A stretch of 14,910 nt of DNA, taken from contig DAIEQM010000029.1 of the NCBI GenBank assembly GCA_027347685.1, positions 1 through 14,910 on the forward strand, written 5' to 3'. Both the position numbers and the translations under genes were made by a program. Under the pieces are notes generated by a model. It was not told the origin of the DNA, did not search any database, and was given only the letters and a program-made list of their open reading frames with translations. Below are positions 1 through 7,967 of this stretch, piece by piece (position 1 is the stretch's first letter; each line of letters opens with the position of its first letter). The DNA comes from UBA5941 sp021824385. GTDB lineage: Bacteria > Patescibacteriota > Microgenomatia > UBA8517.

Positions 1-747
1 TCCTGTTGTTGCGCCAATACTTAATTGAAAGCTTACGTCAAATAGCCACAACGGTTTGTAGAGTAGCATTATCAAAATAGTCAAAACTAGTATTGTGGAT
101 AGCTTTACTACTCGGCCGGTATATTGAACAGCGACAATCGCTAGCCACATAATGAGCGCCCGCACAATCGGCGCACCAAATCCGGTGAGGGCACTATATA
201 TAAGGAGTATCAAAGCGATAATAGGCAGGAATATTTTACGTTTTACCATTTTTGACAAAGAAATTTCCAAAAACCCCGCTAAAATGGCAAGGTTTCCACC
301 TGATGCAACTACAATATGGCTTGTTCCTGTACTTCTGAGCTTGTCCTGGAATGACTTTGGAATATTAGGTGCACCGATGGTGGCACCTGCTAAAAGAGAA
401 CTCATTGGCTCTGGAAATGTTGTGTTAATACTTTCCAAAATTTTACTTCTTATATGGGAAAGGATCGAAGTTGGTGGATGTATCGATATTATTTTTACTT
501 GTGTTAGATCGTGATCTTTCACAAGCCCTTCCACGACAATCTTTGATCCGTACAAAATATAAATATTCTGTGGGACAAAGAAACTGTAGCCGTGCAGTGT
601 TAGTAAGAGGCTTGTGCCATATTCTCTCGGCTCTGTGGTGAGTGTTCCTGTTATTCGTATACGCTTCCCATTATTTGGGGATTGGAGTGATAACAAGACC
701 CGCAGAATAACAAAAAAGATAAGCAAAATAAAAAATGCCTTCCTCAT
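1..747 (-). CDS. comEC: ComEC/Rec2-type DNA-uptake channel, N-terminal part (cut by window edge)
   Basis: This is the inner-membrane channel that passes single-stranded DNA into the cytoplasm during natural transformation. I translated the minus strand by hand from the ATG at 747-745; it stays open for 249 codons to the window edge, so the C-terminal part lies outside. Visible in order: an N-terminal hydrophobic segment (about residues 4-20), an OB-fold-like region (about 30-90), then ComEC core motifs. These are a SHIVVASGGNLAIL segment matching the family's S-H-x-x-x-x-S-G block, a TGFGAPIVRALIM segment matching T-G-x-x-x-x-x-R-A, and PLWLFDVSFQLSIGA matching P-x-x-x-x-x-x-x-F-Q-L-S. AGGAG lies three bases before the ATG and overlaps the comEA stop, so translation is probably coupled to comEA. 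Family identity is firm. Whether the protein is full length cannot be seen. Confidence 0.9.
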   Translation of the reverse strand, partial: MRKAFFILLIFFVILRVLLSLQSPNNGKRIRITGTLTTEPREYGTSLLLTLHGYSFFVPQNIYILYGSKIVVEGLVKDHDLTQVKIISIHPPTSILSHIRSKILESINTTFPEPMSSLLAGATIGAPNIPKSFQDKLRSTGTSHIVVASGGNLAILAGFLEISLSKMVKRKIFLPIIALILLIYSALTGFGAPIVRALIMWLAIVAVQYTGRVVKLSTILVLTILIMLLYKPLWLFDVSFQLSIGATTG

Positions 748-753
748 TTTCTC

Positions 754-1347
754 CTAATACAAACTTATTAAATCTTTTATTTTTTCATAGAGATTCACTC
801 CAATAATTTTTTTTGACGTTAGTTCATTTACGTTTTGATATGGTCTACCAGCAATTATTTTTACTGCAGTGGCAGCCCCCACTCCCGGTAAACTTTCTAA
901 CTCAGTTTGGCTACCACTATTTATATTAATGAGTTTGGTAGTGGAACTTATGCTCAATACAGACTGAGTATGTTCGCCTTTTTTAGGAATATAAATTTTC
1001 TGGCCATCAGTGAGCTTTGCTGCTTTGTTTATTGTTTTTTCGATACTTTCAGAATCTGCGGTTGAAAGAATTTTACCTGATAAAAGGAGTGCATCTTGAA
1101 CACGAGATCCTTGCGGCAAACTATACACCCCCGGCTTTTCGACCTCTCCGGCTACCTCAACTACAATTTGTGTTTCCGACGTTTTTTGGATCTCATTTTG
1201 TTTTGATTGCGTAGTGCTATCAATAATTTCCACCGAACTCGAAGAGAGTATGTGAGACTTACCAATCATGAAGATCGCAATTAAAACAAGAAGCGCACCA
1301 ACACCTATAAACAAAATAGGTTTAATATAGTGGTGGGATATATGCAT
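754..1347 (-). CDS. comEA: ComEA-like DNA receptor (TM helix + SLBB + helix-hairpin-helix)
   Basis: This is a membrane-anchored DNA-binding protein that captures double-stranded DNA outside the membrane and hands it to ComEC. Of 197 residues, about 11-29 form one N-terminal membrane helix. Residues about 61-123 are an SLBB beta-grasp domain (VEVAGEVEKPGVY, then DGQKIYIPKKGE). Residues about 138-197 are a helix-hairpin-helix domain opening with LININSGSQTELESLPGVGAA, the standard ComEA signature of N-I-N-x-A/G-x-x-x-E-L-x-x-L-P-G-V-G. The second hairpin is less canonical (IIGVNLYEKI). Length and domain order match ComEA of Gram-positive type. comEC follows after 6 bases, so this is a comEA-comEC operon. 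GAGGGG lies only two bases from the ATG, a short spacing. No better in-frame start is present before residue 27. Confidence 0.9.
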   Translation of the reverse strand: MHISHHYIKPILFIGVGALLVLIAIFMIGKSHILSSSSVEIIDSTTQSKQNEIQKTSETQIVVEVAGEVEKPGVYSLPQGSRVQDALLLSGKILSTADSESIEKTINKAAKLTDGQKIYIPKKGEHTQSVLSISSTTKLININSGSQTELESLPGVGAATAVKIIAGRPYQNVNELTSKKIIGVNLYEKIKDLISLY

Positions 1348-1392
1348 AACCCCTCAATTTAGATTAGCATGAATTGGGGTGAGTCATATATC

Positions 1393-3942
1393 ATGAAATC
1401 AACTATGAAATCTTCAAAAAGTTATGCCTATCAACCAGTTGAAAGTGTATTAGAACAGTTCCATGTAACTCCTACTCGAGGTCTTACGGCAAACCAAGCT
1501 ACAGAACACCTCCGCAAGTTTGGACACAACACCATTTCTACTCATGCCAAGCGTCATATTGTTATTGAATTTTTAACCAACTTCACCAACCCCCTTATTC
1601 TGATTTTAATAGTCATTGTTGTTGTTTCTTTTGTCCTCGGGGAAACAGTAAATGGAATCATTGTACTCTCCATGATTTTACTGAGCGTTTGTTTAAACTT
1701 TTATCAGGAACACAAAGCAAGTAACTCAGCCGAGAAACTCAAAGAAAAAGTAGCACTTATTTCGACAGTCATTCGTGACGGTATGGAGAAAAACATTCGC
1801 GCGAGCCAAATTTGCGTGGGTGACATTTTGTCACTAAACGCAGGAGATTTGATACCGGCCGACGCACGTATTATTGAAACGAAAGACTTCTTCGTAAACC
1901 AATCCGCACTCACTGGTGAATCTTTTCCGGTAGAAAAATCCACAACTACAGAAAACACAAAAGATATGGGAATTGCATCAGTCAAAAGCATGATTTTTTC
2001 AGGGACCAGTGTGGTTACCGGGACAGCAAAAGCAATTGTTGTTGCAACTGGCGCGAACACTGAATTTGGACAAATTGCAGTCGACCTCGACCAAAAAGAA
2101 GTCCCAAATAGTTTCACGCGAGGAATTAAGGGATTTAGCCTTTTTATTCTGAGAATTGTTCTTGTTTTTGTGCTCTTCGTTTTTGCCGTTAATGCATTCA
2201 TTAAACAGGACATTTTAGAGTCACTTACCTTTGCGATTGCTGTAGCAGTAGGGCTCACTCCGGAATTTTTACCAATGATCATGACAGTGACCATGAGCAA
2301 AGGTGCAGTTCTCATGGCCAAAAAGGGTGTGATCGTCAAAAAACTCACCGCGATTCCCACCTTTGGAAGTATGAATATTTTATGTACCGACAAAACGGGA
2401 ACTATTACTCAAGACAAAATAGAACTGGTCAAATGTGTAGATTTCAAAGGGCGCGATTCAAAAATCGTTCTTACGAAGGCGTATGTTAATAGCAAACTAC
2501 AAACTGGTATTAACAATCCGCTCGATGATGCCATCAAACGCTTTACTAAATTGTCTCTCGACAATGTAAAGAAACTCGATGAAATTCCTTTTGATTTTTC
2601 GAGACGTCGGATGAGTGTTGTTGTTTCTGAGAAAGGCATGCCTTGCTTAATTTCCAAAGGCGCGCCAGAAGCCATATTTGAGGACTGTACATTTATTCTC
2701 GAGAACAACAAACAAACAAAAATGACTGAGGGACTTAAAAAGAAAGCTATAAACGAGTATCAGGAGTTAAGTAAACAGGGATTTCGAGTACTTGCCATTG
2801 CTCAAAAATCATTTAAGAGTACGAAAGAACGGTATTCGAAAGATGATGAAAAAAGCCTCACCCTTCTTGGCTTCACTGCCTTTATGGACCCAGTTAAACC
2901 AAACGTAAATAAGGCAATCGATGCCTTAGAGGCAATTGGAATTGAAGTGAAAGTAGTAACCGGTGACAACGAACTCGTAACAGAAAAAGCATGTCATGAC
3001 GCTGACATTATCGTTAAGGGAGTTTTGCTGGGGCATGAAATTACAAACATGTCCGATCGAGAACTCGCGATAAAAGCCCAAAGTACCACTATTTTTGCTC
3101 GTTTTTCTCCAAGTGAAAAGGAGCGTGTTATAAAAGCACTCAAGATGAATGGAAATGTTGTGGGCTATATGGGTGACGGAATTAACGATGCTCCTTCAAT
3201 TAAAGCGGCCGATGTGGGGATATCTGTAAACAATGCCGTCGATGTGGCGAAAGAATCCGCTGATTTTATTCTCACCCACAAAAGCTTACTCGAGCTAAAA
3301 GATGGTGTAACAGAGGGCCGTACGATATTTGGGAACACGATGAAGTACATCATGATGGGACTTTCAAGCAATTTTGGCAATATGTTTTCAGTACTGGGTG
3401 CAGTACTTTTTTTACCATTTCTCCCGATGCTTCCTATTCAAATTCTCCTCAATAATTTTTTGTATGATTTATCTCAAATAACCATTCCAACTGACAATGT
3501 TGATGAAGAATATTTGAGAGAGCCAAAACGTTGGAATATGCAGTTTATCAGGCGCTTCATGTTTATCTTTGGCCCCATTAGCTCCCTATTCGACTTTGTG
3601 ACCTTTTATGTTTTGTACAACGCGTTTCACACCATTCCAGGCGCTTTTCAAACTGGTTGGTTCATGGAGTCACTTGCAACACAAGCCTTAGTTATTCACA
3701 TTATCCGCACCAAAAAGCTTCCATTTATTCAAAGCCGAGCGAGTGTGCCTATGCTCATTTCTACATTCGTAGTGGTAAGTTTTGGGTGGATTCTCCCATA
3801 CCTTCCCTTTGCTCACTTATTTAATTTGAGCCCACTTCCGCTTGCAACAGTTGCCATTTTGTTCGGAATTGTTGTTGTCTATCTGGGTGTTGTTGAACTT
3901 GGCAAGCGTATTTTTTATCGAAATTTACAAATGCAGTTCTAG
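1393..3942 (+). CDS. mgtA: MgtA-type P-type ATPase (Mg2+ importer, P3B)
   Basis: This polytopic membrane pump takes up Mg2+ using ATP. Numbered from the ATG at 1369, it has an N-terminal cation-ATPase region (about 20-75), TM pairs near 70-110 and 255-305, the actuator TGES (182-185), the phosphorylation site DKTGT at D341, and the hinge MGDGIND (601-607). The TM4 motif PEFLPMI and the following KGA..KK.VIVK..AI..FGSM match MgtA/MgtB and not Ca2+ or heavy-metal pumps. Near the C terminus, NNFLYDLSQ and FQTGWFMESLATQ also resemble MgtA. At about 850 residues the length is slightly under the usual 890-910. I prefer the ATG at 1393 because GGGGTGA sits ten bases before it, while the in-frame ATG at 1369 has no SD. 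It diverges from comEA across fewer than 50 bases, leaving no room for a long Mg2+-sensing leader. Confidence 0.87.
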   Translation: MKSTMKSSKSYAYQPVESVLEQFHVTPTRGLTANQATEHLRKFGHNTISTHAKRHIVIEFLTNFTNPLILILIVIVVVSFVLGETVNGIIVLSMILLSVCLNFYQEHKASNSAEKLKEKVALISTVIRDGMEKNIRASQICVGDILSLNAGDLIPADARIIETKDFFVNQSALTGESFPVEKSTTTENTKDMGIASVKSMIFSGTSVVTGTAKAIVVATGANTEFGQIAVDLDQKEVPNSFTRGIKGFSLFILRIVLVFVLFVFAVNAFIKQDILESLTFAIAVAVGLTPEFLPMIMTVTMSKGAVLMAKKGVIVKKLTAIPTFGSMNILCTDKTGTITQDKIELVKCVDFKGRDSKIVLTKAYVNSKLQTGINNPLDDAIKRFTKLSLDNVKKLDEIPFDFSRRRMSVVVSEKGMPCLISKGAPEAIFEDCTFILENNKQTKMTEGLKKKAINEYQELSKQGFRVLAIAQKSFKSTKERYSKDDEKSLTLLGFTAFMDPVKPNVNKAIDALEAIGIEVKVVTGDNELVTEKACHDADIIVKGVLLGHEITNMSDRELAIKAQSTTIFARFSPSEKERVIKALKMNGNVVGYMGDGINDAPSIKAADVGISVNNAVDVAKESADFILTHKSLLELKDGVTEGRTIFGNTMKYIMMGLSSNFGNMFSVLGAVLFLPFLPMLPIQILLNNFLYDLSQITIPTDNVDEEYLREPKRWNMQFIRRFMFIFGPISSLFDFVTFYVLYNAFHTIPGAFQTGWFMESLATQALVIHIIRTKKLPFIQSRASVPMLISTFVVVSFGWILPYLPFAHLFNLSPLPLATVAILFGIVVVYLGVVELGKRIFYRNLQMQF

Positions 3943-3952
3943 TGAGTATACT
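3924..3952 (+). promoter_or_regulatory. Sigma70-type promoter for the secreted QPRTG protein; predicted leaderless start
   Basis: The -35 box TTTACA (3924-3929), a 17-bp spacer and the -10 box TATACT (3947-3952) each match consensus at five of six bases. The promoter overlaps the end of mgtA. The usual 7-base step from the -10 box puts transcription start at about 3959, which is the A of the gene's first ATG, so the mRNA would have no leader. The boxes are seen; promoter activity is inferred. Confidence 0.6.
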
Positions 3953-3958
3953 TTACCT

Positions 3959-4576
3959 ATGAATATGAAAAAGGTTTTAAAAGCTTCAGTCCTTTCTGTA
4001 GCCTTGTTTACCCTTACCGCAAGTTCCATCTTTGCGTTTGATGGCGAGGTAAATCTTACCAATCGCATTGGAGATGATGGTCGGTGTTGGGCAGGAACAG
4101 TTCTTATGCAAAACCAAAATTACAAAGTTTTGGTGTCATGTCGCGACATTACCTATCCAGGTGGAAATGAAGTGTTTTATTACGTAATGTGGGCAAACCC
4201 AGCAGCCGGAGGAAAAGCTGTTCGACTTGGTGACTTAGGAATTGGAAAAAATGAATTTCAAACAAACCAAGAGTTTACAACCCTTTTTGTAACAAAAGAA
4301 AAAGCAGTCAATGTAAACGCTCCAACTGGTGCAATTGTTATGCAAGGCTCAGTTCAGGCAATTCCAATTCTTCAAGAAAAAGGGAAAGAAACGGCAACAA
4401 CACCAGTTCAAACACCCAATCCAATAAGTGGTGAAAATCCGAGCGTGGTAACACCAACACCAATAACAAGCCCACAACCGCGAACCGGAGTCGCAAAATT
4501 CCTCACGACCGGTATACTCGCTGTTCTCGGAATTGGAGGGCTTATTTTTGTAGTCTTCTTGGTAACGAAGAGGTAA
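3959..4576 (+). CDS. Secreted, C-terminally anchored protein with QPRTG motif; function unknown
   Basis: I do not recognise the family. The 205-residue product starts with a clear signal peptide (positive MNMKK start, hydrophobic core about 8-22, likely cleavage after A27 in SSIFA). Residues about 28-140 form a small, probably beta-rich domain with two cysteines (C43, C61) that could form a disulfide. Residues about 141-173 are a Pro/Thr/Gln/Ser-rich linker of the wall-spanning type. The end is QPRTG (173-177), a hydrophobic helix (about 181-202) and a final KR. That layout copies a sortase sorting signal, with PRTG in place of LPXTG. It could equally be a plain C-terminal membrane anchor. 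The reading frame is open upstream to 3842, but that part lies inside mgtA and ahead of the promoter. A second ATG at 3965 (MKK) is an alternative start. It ends two bases from the end of the convergent leuS. Confidence 0.8.
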   Translation: MNMKKVLKASVLSVALFTLTASSIFAFDGEVNLTNRIGDDGRCWAGTVLMQNQNYKVLVSCRDITYPGGNEVFYYVMWANPAAGGKAVRLGDLGIGKNEFQTNQEFTTLFVTKEKAVNVNAPTGAIVMQGSVQAIPILQEKGKETATTPVQTPNPISGENPSVVTPTPITSPQPRTGVAKFLTTGILAVLGIGGLIFVVFLVTKR

Positions 4577-4578
4577 TC

Positions 4579-7080
4579 TTATATCACAAAATTTACAATC
4601 TTACCCTTTACATAGATTGTCTTTTTAATCTCTGTGCTTTCCAACCATTTCGCAATTTGTGAATCACTCTTCGCCTTTGAAACAACACTGTCCTCTTTTT
4701 CAATGTCTTCTTTAGAAACCTCAACTTGCCCCCGTAGTTTTCCGTTTATTTGCACAGCAACAACAATCTTTTCTGCAATAATTTTGGTCTCATCATATTT
4801 CGGCCACTCTGAAAGGTGAATACTCTTCTCATTTTTAAATATCTCACTCCAAACTTCCTCTGTTAGGTGAGGAGCAAACGGCGCAAGAAGCTGGCACAAT
4901 ACTACAAGATTTTCTCGCGAAATTTCAGCCTCGTTTTCTTTGAGTGCATTTACATATTCCATCAGACCGGCAATTGCGGTGTTATAACGAAAGTCTGATA
5001 CTTCCTCTGTTACTCGTTTAATGGTTTTATGCATCACTGAGTCGTAAACATGTCCCTGTGCATCATGTCCCTTATCAAACAAGTTCCAGAGTTTCATAAC
5101 AAATCGTTGCATACCTTCAATTCCTGTGTCACGAAAATCTGGGCTTCCATCCATTGGTCCCATAAACATAAGGTAGAGCCGTAACGTATCAGCCCCAAAC
5201 TTTTCAATGTAACTATCAGGATTCACCACATTTCCTCTTGATTTACTCATTTTTGCCCCGTCTTTAATCATAAGTCCATTTGCAAAAAACTTTGGAAATG
5301 GCTCTTCAAATGAAATGTGATTTAAGTCGTATAAAACCTGTGTGACAAACCGAGCATACATAAGATGAAGCACTGCGTGTTCTGCTCCACCCAAATAAAA
5401 ATGAACAGGGAGCCATTTTTTGGTTACTTCTGGATCAAATGGTTTTGTTTCTGCCGTTTCTGAGTCAGTAGATGGATATCTGAGGAAATACCATGAGCTA
5501 TCCATAAACGTATCCATCACGTCAGTCTCTCGACGTGCCTCAGAGCCACAATGAGGACATGTAACTGTAAAAAATTCAGGGTGATCAGCAAGTGGCCCAG
5601 TTCCCTCACCACGCGGTTTATAGTCGGCAACCTCTGGAAGAGTCACGGGGAGATTTTGTTCATCTACTGGGTACCAACCGGCGGCCTGCCAGTCGTCGTG
5701 ATTCTTATGAAGACTGCCCTCGTGCATCATTAAATATCCATCTTCATTTTTTGCACAATGTTCGCAATAAATCATTGGAATCGGCGCACCCCAATATCTC
5801 TGACGGCTAATGAGCCAATCCCGTAAATGATAATTTGTTTGTTCTTCAGACACACCTTTTTCAATAAGCCAATCTTTTATTTGATTTTTACCTTCAGCTG
5901 AAGATGACAAACCATTAAAAATATCGGAGTTTACCAAATCTCCCGGCTCTTCTGATGCTCTCTCCCCGTTTTTGACTGAGTCATTGATATCGGCATTTGC
6001 ATACGAAAGTACTTGAACAATAGGAAGTGAAAACTTCTTTGCAAATTCAAAATCTCGTGCGTCATGGGCTGGTACTCCCATAACTGCTCCAGTGCCGACT
6101 CCGTCCATTACATAATCGGCTACATAGACAGGGATTTCTTCTTGGGTCGACGGGTTTATGACTTTCAAATTGGTGTCAACTCCAGTTTTTTCTCTGTTGG
6201 TACGCCGTTCGTCGGCGGATTTTTCAAGTGCGTGTTCAGCATAACGAACCGATTCAACTGAAGCCTGTGGAGCAAGCTCTGCTATTAAATATTCAGGTGA
6301 AACTACCAAAAAAGTTGCTCCAAATATTGTCTCCCAATACTTCGTCCACACCACTATTTTCTTCTCGGTTTGATGCGTGAGCTGAAATGAAATATTTAAG
6401 CCGATTCCTTTCCCGATCCACTGCTTCTGTGCTTGTGCAACTTTTGGAGTCCAATCTATTTTTGAAAGGTTATCAAGAAGGCGATCAGCATAATCGGTAA
6501 TTCGCACAAACCACTGTGCGAGGTTTTTCTTCTCAACCACCGTTCCACAGCGTTCACACTTGCCGTCAATTACTTGTTCGTCTGCAAGTACCGTTTTACA
6601 CGAAGGACACCAGTTTACACTTGCTTCTTTTCGATATGCGAGGCCAGACTTAAAAAGCTCTACAAAGAGCCATTGTGTCCACTTGTAATAGTCTGGATCA
6701 CTGGTGGTGACAGTTCTGGTCCAATCATATCCATGCCCTAAACTTCTCAATTGGCGTTCGTAGTTAGCAGTCGTTCGAGTAAGCATAACTTGGGGTGTTT
6801 CGCCAACTTTTATTGCATAATTTTCCGAGTGGATACCAAAAGAATCGTACCCCATTGGTTGAAAAACATCGTACCCATTCATTCGCTTAAAGCGTCCATA
6901 GATGTCTCCCCCGGTGCTTGAAAACGCATGGCCTGCATGGAGCCCTTCTGCTGATGGGTAAGGGAACATAAACAAGTTATAAAAGGGCTTTACAGCAGCG
7001 TTTATGTTTGGCGTATACAAATGGTCAGCATTCCATTTGGCTTGCCACTTTTTCTCTATTTCTTTATGTGAATATTTCAT
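4579..7080 (-). CDS. leuS: Leucyl-tRNA synthetase
   Basis: This cytoplasmic class I aminoacyl-tRNA synthetase charges tRNA-Leu with leucine using ATP. The 833-residue length is close to the bacterial norm of 800-880. In order: the HIGH-box region PYPSAEGLHAGH (HAGH at 48-51), a four-cysteine zinc knuckle (C158, C161, C175, C178), the inserted CP1 editing domain (about 225-415) with GTGAVMGVPAHDARD (D340, D343), DWLISRQRYWG (421-431), a second zinc region (CEHC 439-442, CPHC 508-511) with extra residues between the pairs, and the KMSKS loop (610-614). An anticodon-binding helical domain and a C-terminal domain with NGKLRG follow. The editing domain is odd: the usual threonine-rich TTRPDT reads TKYWET (246-251). 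The only good start is the ATG at 7080-7078. A TACAAT -10 box 21-26 bases upstream would give a short leader. Confidence 0.97.
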   Translation of the reverse strand: MKYSHKEIEKKWQAKWNADHLYTPNINAAVKPFYNLFMFPYPSAEGLHAGHAFSSTGGDIYGRFKRMNGYDVFQPMGYDSFGIHSENYAIKVGETPQVMLTRTTANYERQLRSLGHGYDWTRTVTTSDPDYYKWTQWLFVELFKSGLAYRKEASVNWCPSCKTVLADEQVIDGKCERCGTVVEKKNLAQWFVRITDYADRLLDNLSKIDWTPKVAQAQKQWIGKGIGLNISFQLTHQTEKKIVVWTKYWETIFGATFLVVSPEYLIAELAPQASVESVRYAEHALEKSADERRTNREKTGVDTNLKVINPSTQEEIPVYVADYVMDGVGTGAVMGVPAHDARDFEFAKKFSLPIVQVLSYANADINDSVKNGERASEEPGDLVNSDIFNGLSSSAEGKNQIKDWLIEKGVSEEQTNYHLRDWLISRQRYWGAPIPMIYCEHCAKNEDGYLMMHEGSLHKNHDDWQAAGWYPVDEQNLPVTLPEVADYKPRGEGTGPLADHPEFFTVTCPHCGSEARRETDVMDTFMDSSWYFLRYPSTDSETAETKPFDPEVTKKWLPVHFYLGGAEHAVLHLMYARFVTQVLYDLNHISFEEPFPKFFANGLMIKDGAKMSKSRGNVVNPDSYIEKFGADTLRLYLMFMGPMDGSPDFRDTGIEGMQRFVMKLWNLFDKGHDAQGHVYDSVMHKTIKRVTEEVSDFRYNTAIAGLMEYVNALKENEAEISRENLVVLCQLLAPFAPHLTEEVWSEIFKNEKSIHLSEWPKYDETKIIAEKIVVAVQINGKLRGQVEVSKEDIEKEDSVVSKAKSDSQIAKWLESTEIKKTIYVKGKIVNFVI

Positions 7081-7128
7081 GATGAGTGGGTAATGCTCGT
7101 ATTGTATATAATGAGAGCGCTACGCGCA
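7081..7128. promoter_or_regulatory. Divergent promoter region between leuS and the SAM-like/TM gene
   Basis: On the plus strand a perfect TATAAT lies at 7107-7112, 17 bases before the ATG at 7129, with no good -35 box. On the minus strand TACAAT (7101-7106) has a half-matching TTGCGC 17 bp upstream (7124-7129) and would start leuS transcription near 7094. The two -10 boxes abut back to back, so the two polymerases would compete. A near-inverted repeat (GTGAATATTTCAT at about 7068 against ATGAAATATCAC at 7129) flanks the region. Confidence 0.5.
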
Positions 7129-7941
7129 ATGAAATATCACCCAGACAACCTAAAAACCGATTTTAAAGAGCATTTACGATCTCAAAAACTTTCTGATGCA
7201 ACTATTCGATACTATGTGTCTGATGTCCGTGTTTTTTTGAGGTTTATTTATCAAATTTCCGGCGACTATGAAATTAGTCCTGAAATGTTTGAGTCATATG
7301 AAAACTTTCTAAAGTCGGGAACCTTACCCAACAAAACAATTAATCGCAAACTGTCTTCACTGAGGATCTTCAGCTCTTTTTTGTTACAAAAAGGTCTTTT
7401 AAAAGAGAATATTATGAAAAAAGTTAAAAACAACAAAAACGGAAAAAGTCCAAGACAGTTTAAGTTTTCAACTACAGCAATCCTTCTCGTTATATTTTTG
7501 ATAATCGTTGCTGTTGGTGGATTTATTATTTCTACAACTCGAAAGGATTTCTTTTTTATTTCCAACTCATTTACACCAAATCCCGTTACTATTTCCCACT
7601 CCATTAAAGCCGATATTGTACATCCGCCAGAACTCCTCAACTCACAAAACATTCAAGATATTTCCGTCGAAGGAGGAACTCCAGACATGCCGGTTACAAT
7701 AGTTTCTTTTGGGAAAGACACCATTTCGGAAGGAGAAGTTGTTTCTAAAGTAGCTGTGCCTTTGCACGTAGGGAGCGACAGTATCTTCCTAACGCCTCTT
7801 TCGCAAATAGAAGGCAGCTATTATGTTGAAGAACAAAAGGATTATTTTTTAATACACTTATCAACACCGCAAAAGGTTGATAGTAGTTTTAATTGGTTGA
7901 TACTTTCCAATCAATTACCAGTTGACAAACTTCCACGCTAG
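7129..7941 (+). CDS. Fusion of tyrosine-recombinase core-binding (SAM-like) domain with a TM helix and extracytoplasmic domain
   Basis: Function unknown. From the ATG at 7129 the product has 270 residues. Residues about 6-95 look like the N-terminal SAM-like core-binding domain of phage integrases/XerC-XerD: LKTDFKEHLRSQKLSDATIRYY, then VFLRFIY, then TINRKLSSLRIFSSFLLQKGL. The catalytic domain with its R-H-R-Y residues is missing. Instead there is a basic stretch (KKVKNNKNGKSPRQ, 97-110), one membrane helix (about 115-135) and an extracytoplasmic part of about 135 residues with no cysteine and no motif I know. The basic-in rule puts the DNA-binding-type domain in the cytoplasm. The frame is open upstream to an ATG at 7093, but the TATAAT box lies inside that stretch, so I start at 7129. 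I see no frameshift remnant of a recombinase downstream. The O-antigen-ligase-like gene follows after 26 bases. Confidence 0.75.
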   Translation: MKYHPDNLKTDFKEHLRSQKLSDATIRYYVSDVRVFLRFIYQISGDYEISPEMFESYENFLKSGTLPNKTINRKLSSLRIFSSFLLQKGLLKENIMKKVKNNKNGKSPRQFKFSTTAILLVIFLIIVAVGGFIISTTRKDFFFISNSFTPNPVTISHSIKADIVHPPELLNSQNIQDISVEGGTPDMPVTIVSFGKDTISEGEVVSKVAVPLHVGSDSIFLTPLSQIEGSYYVEEQKDYFLIHLSTPQKVDSSFNWLILSNQLPVDKLPR

Positions 7942-7951
7942 AAGCTAGTCT
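7922..7951 (+). promoter_or_regulatory. Possible promoter for the O-antigen ligase/TPR gene
   Basis: A perfect TTGACA (7922-7927) at the end of the preceding gene is followed after 18 bp by TAGTCT (7946-7951), which is a poor -10 box. AGGA at 7959-7962 may be the ribosome-binding site. Only the -35 box is convincing; co-transcription with the upstream gene is equally likely. Confidence 0.3.
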
Positions 7952-7967
7952 TAATGGTAGGATTATA

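Noticed and set aside
1704..2393. Long minus-strand reading frame of 229 codons inside mgtA
   Set aside because: It lies antisense to conserved ATPase motifs (TGES, DKTGT), and its translation shows no domain or signal. It is a shadow of the real gene.
3842..3958. Upstream extension of the QPRTG protein frame
   Set aside because: It overlaps the mgtA 3' end and lies ahead of the promoter; the signal peptide begins properly at 3959.
7093..7128. Upstream ATG for the SAM-like/TM protein
   Set aside because: The TATAAT box at 7107-7112 is inside this stretch, so a transcript from it would begin after the ATG.
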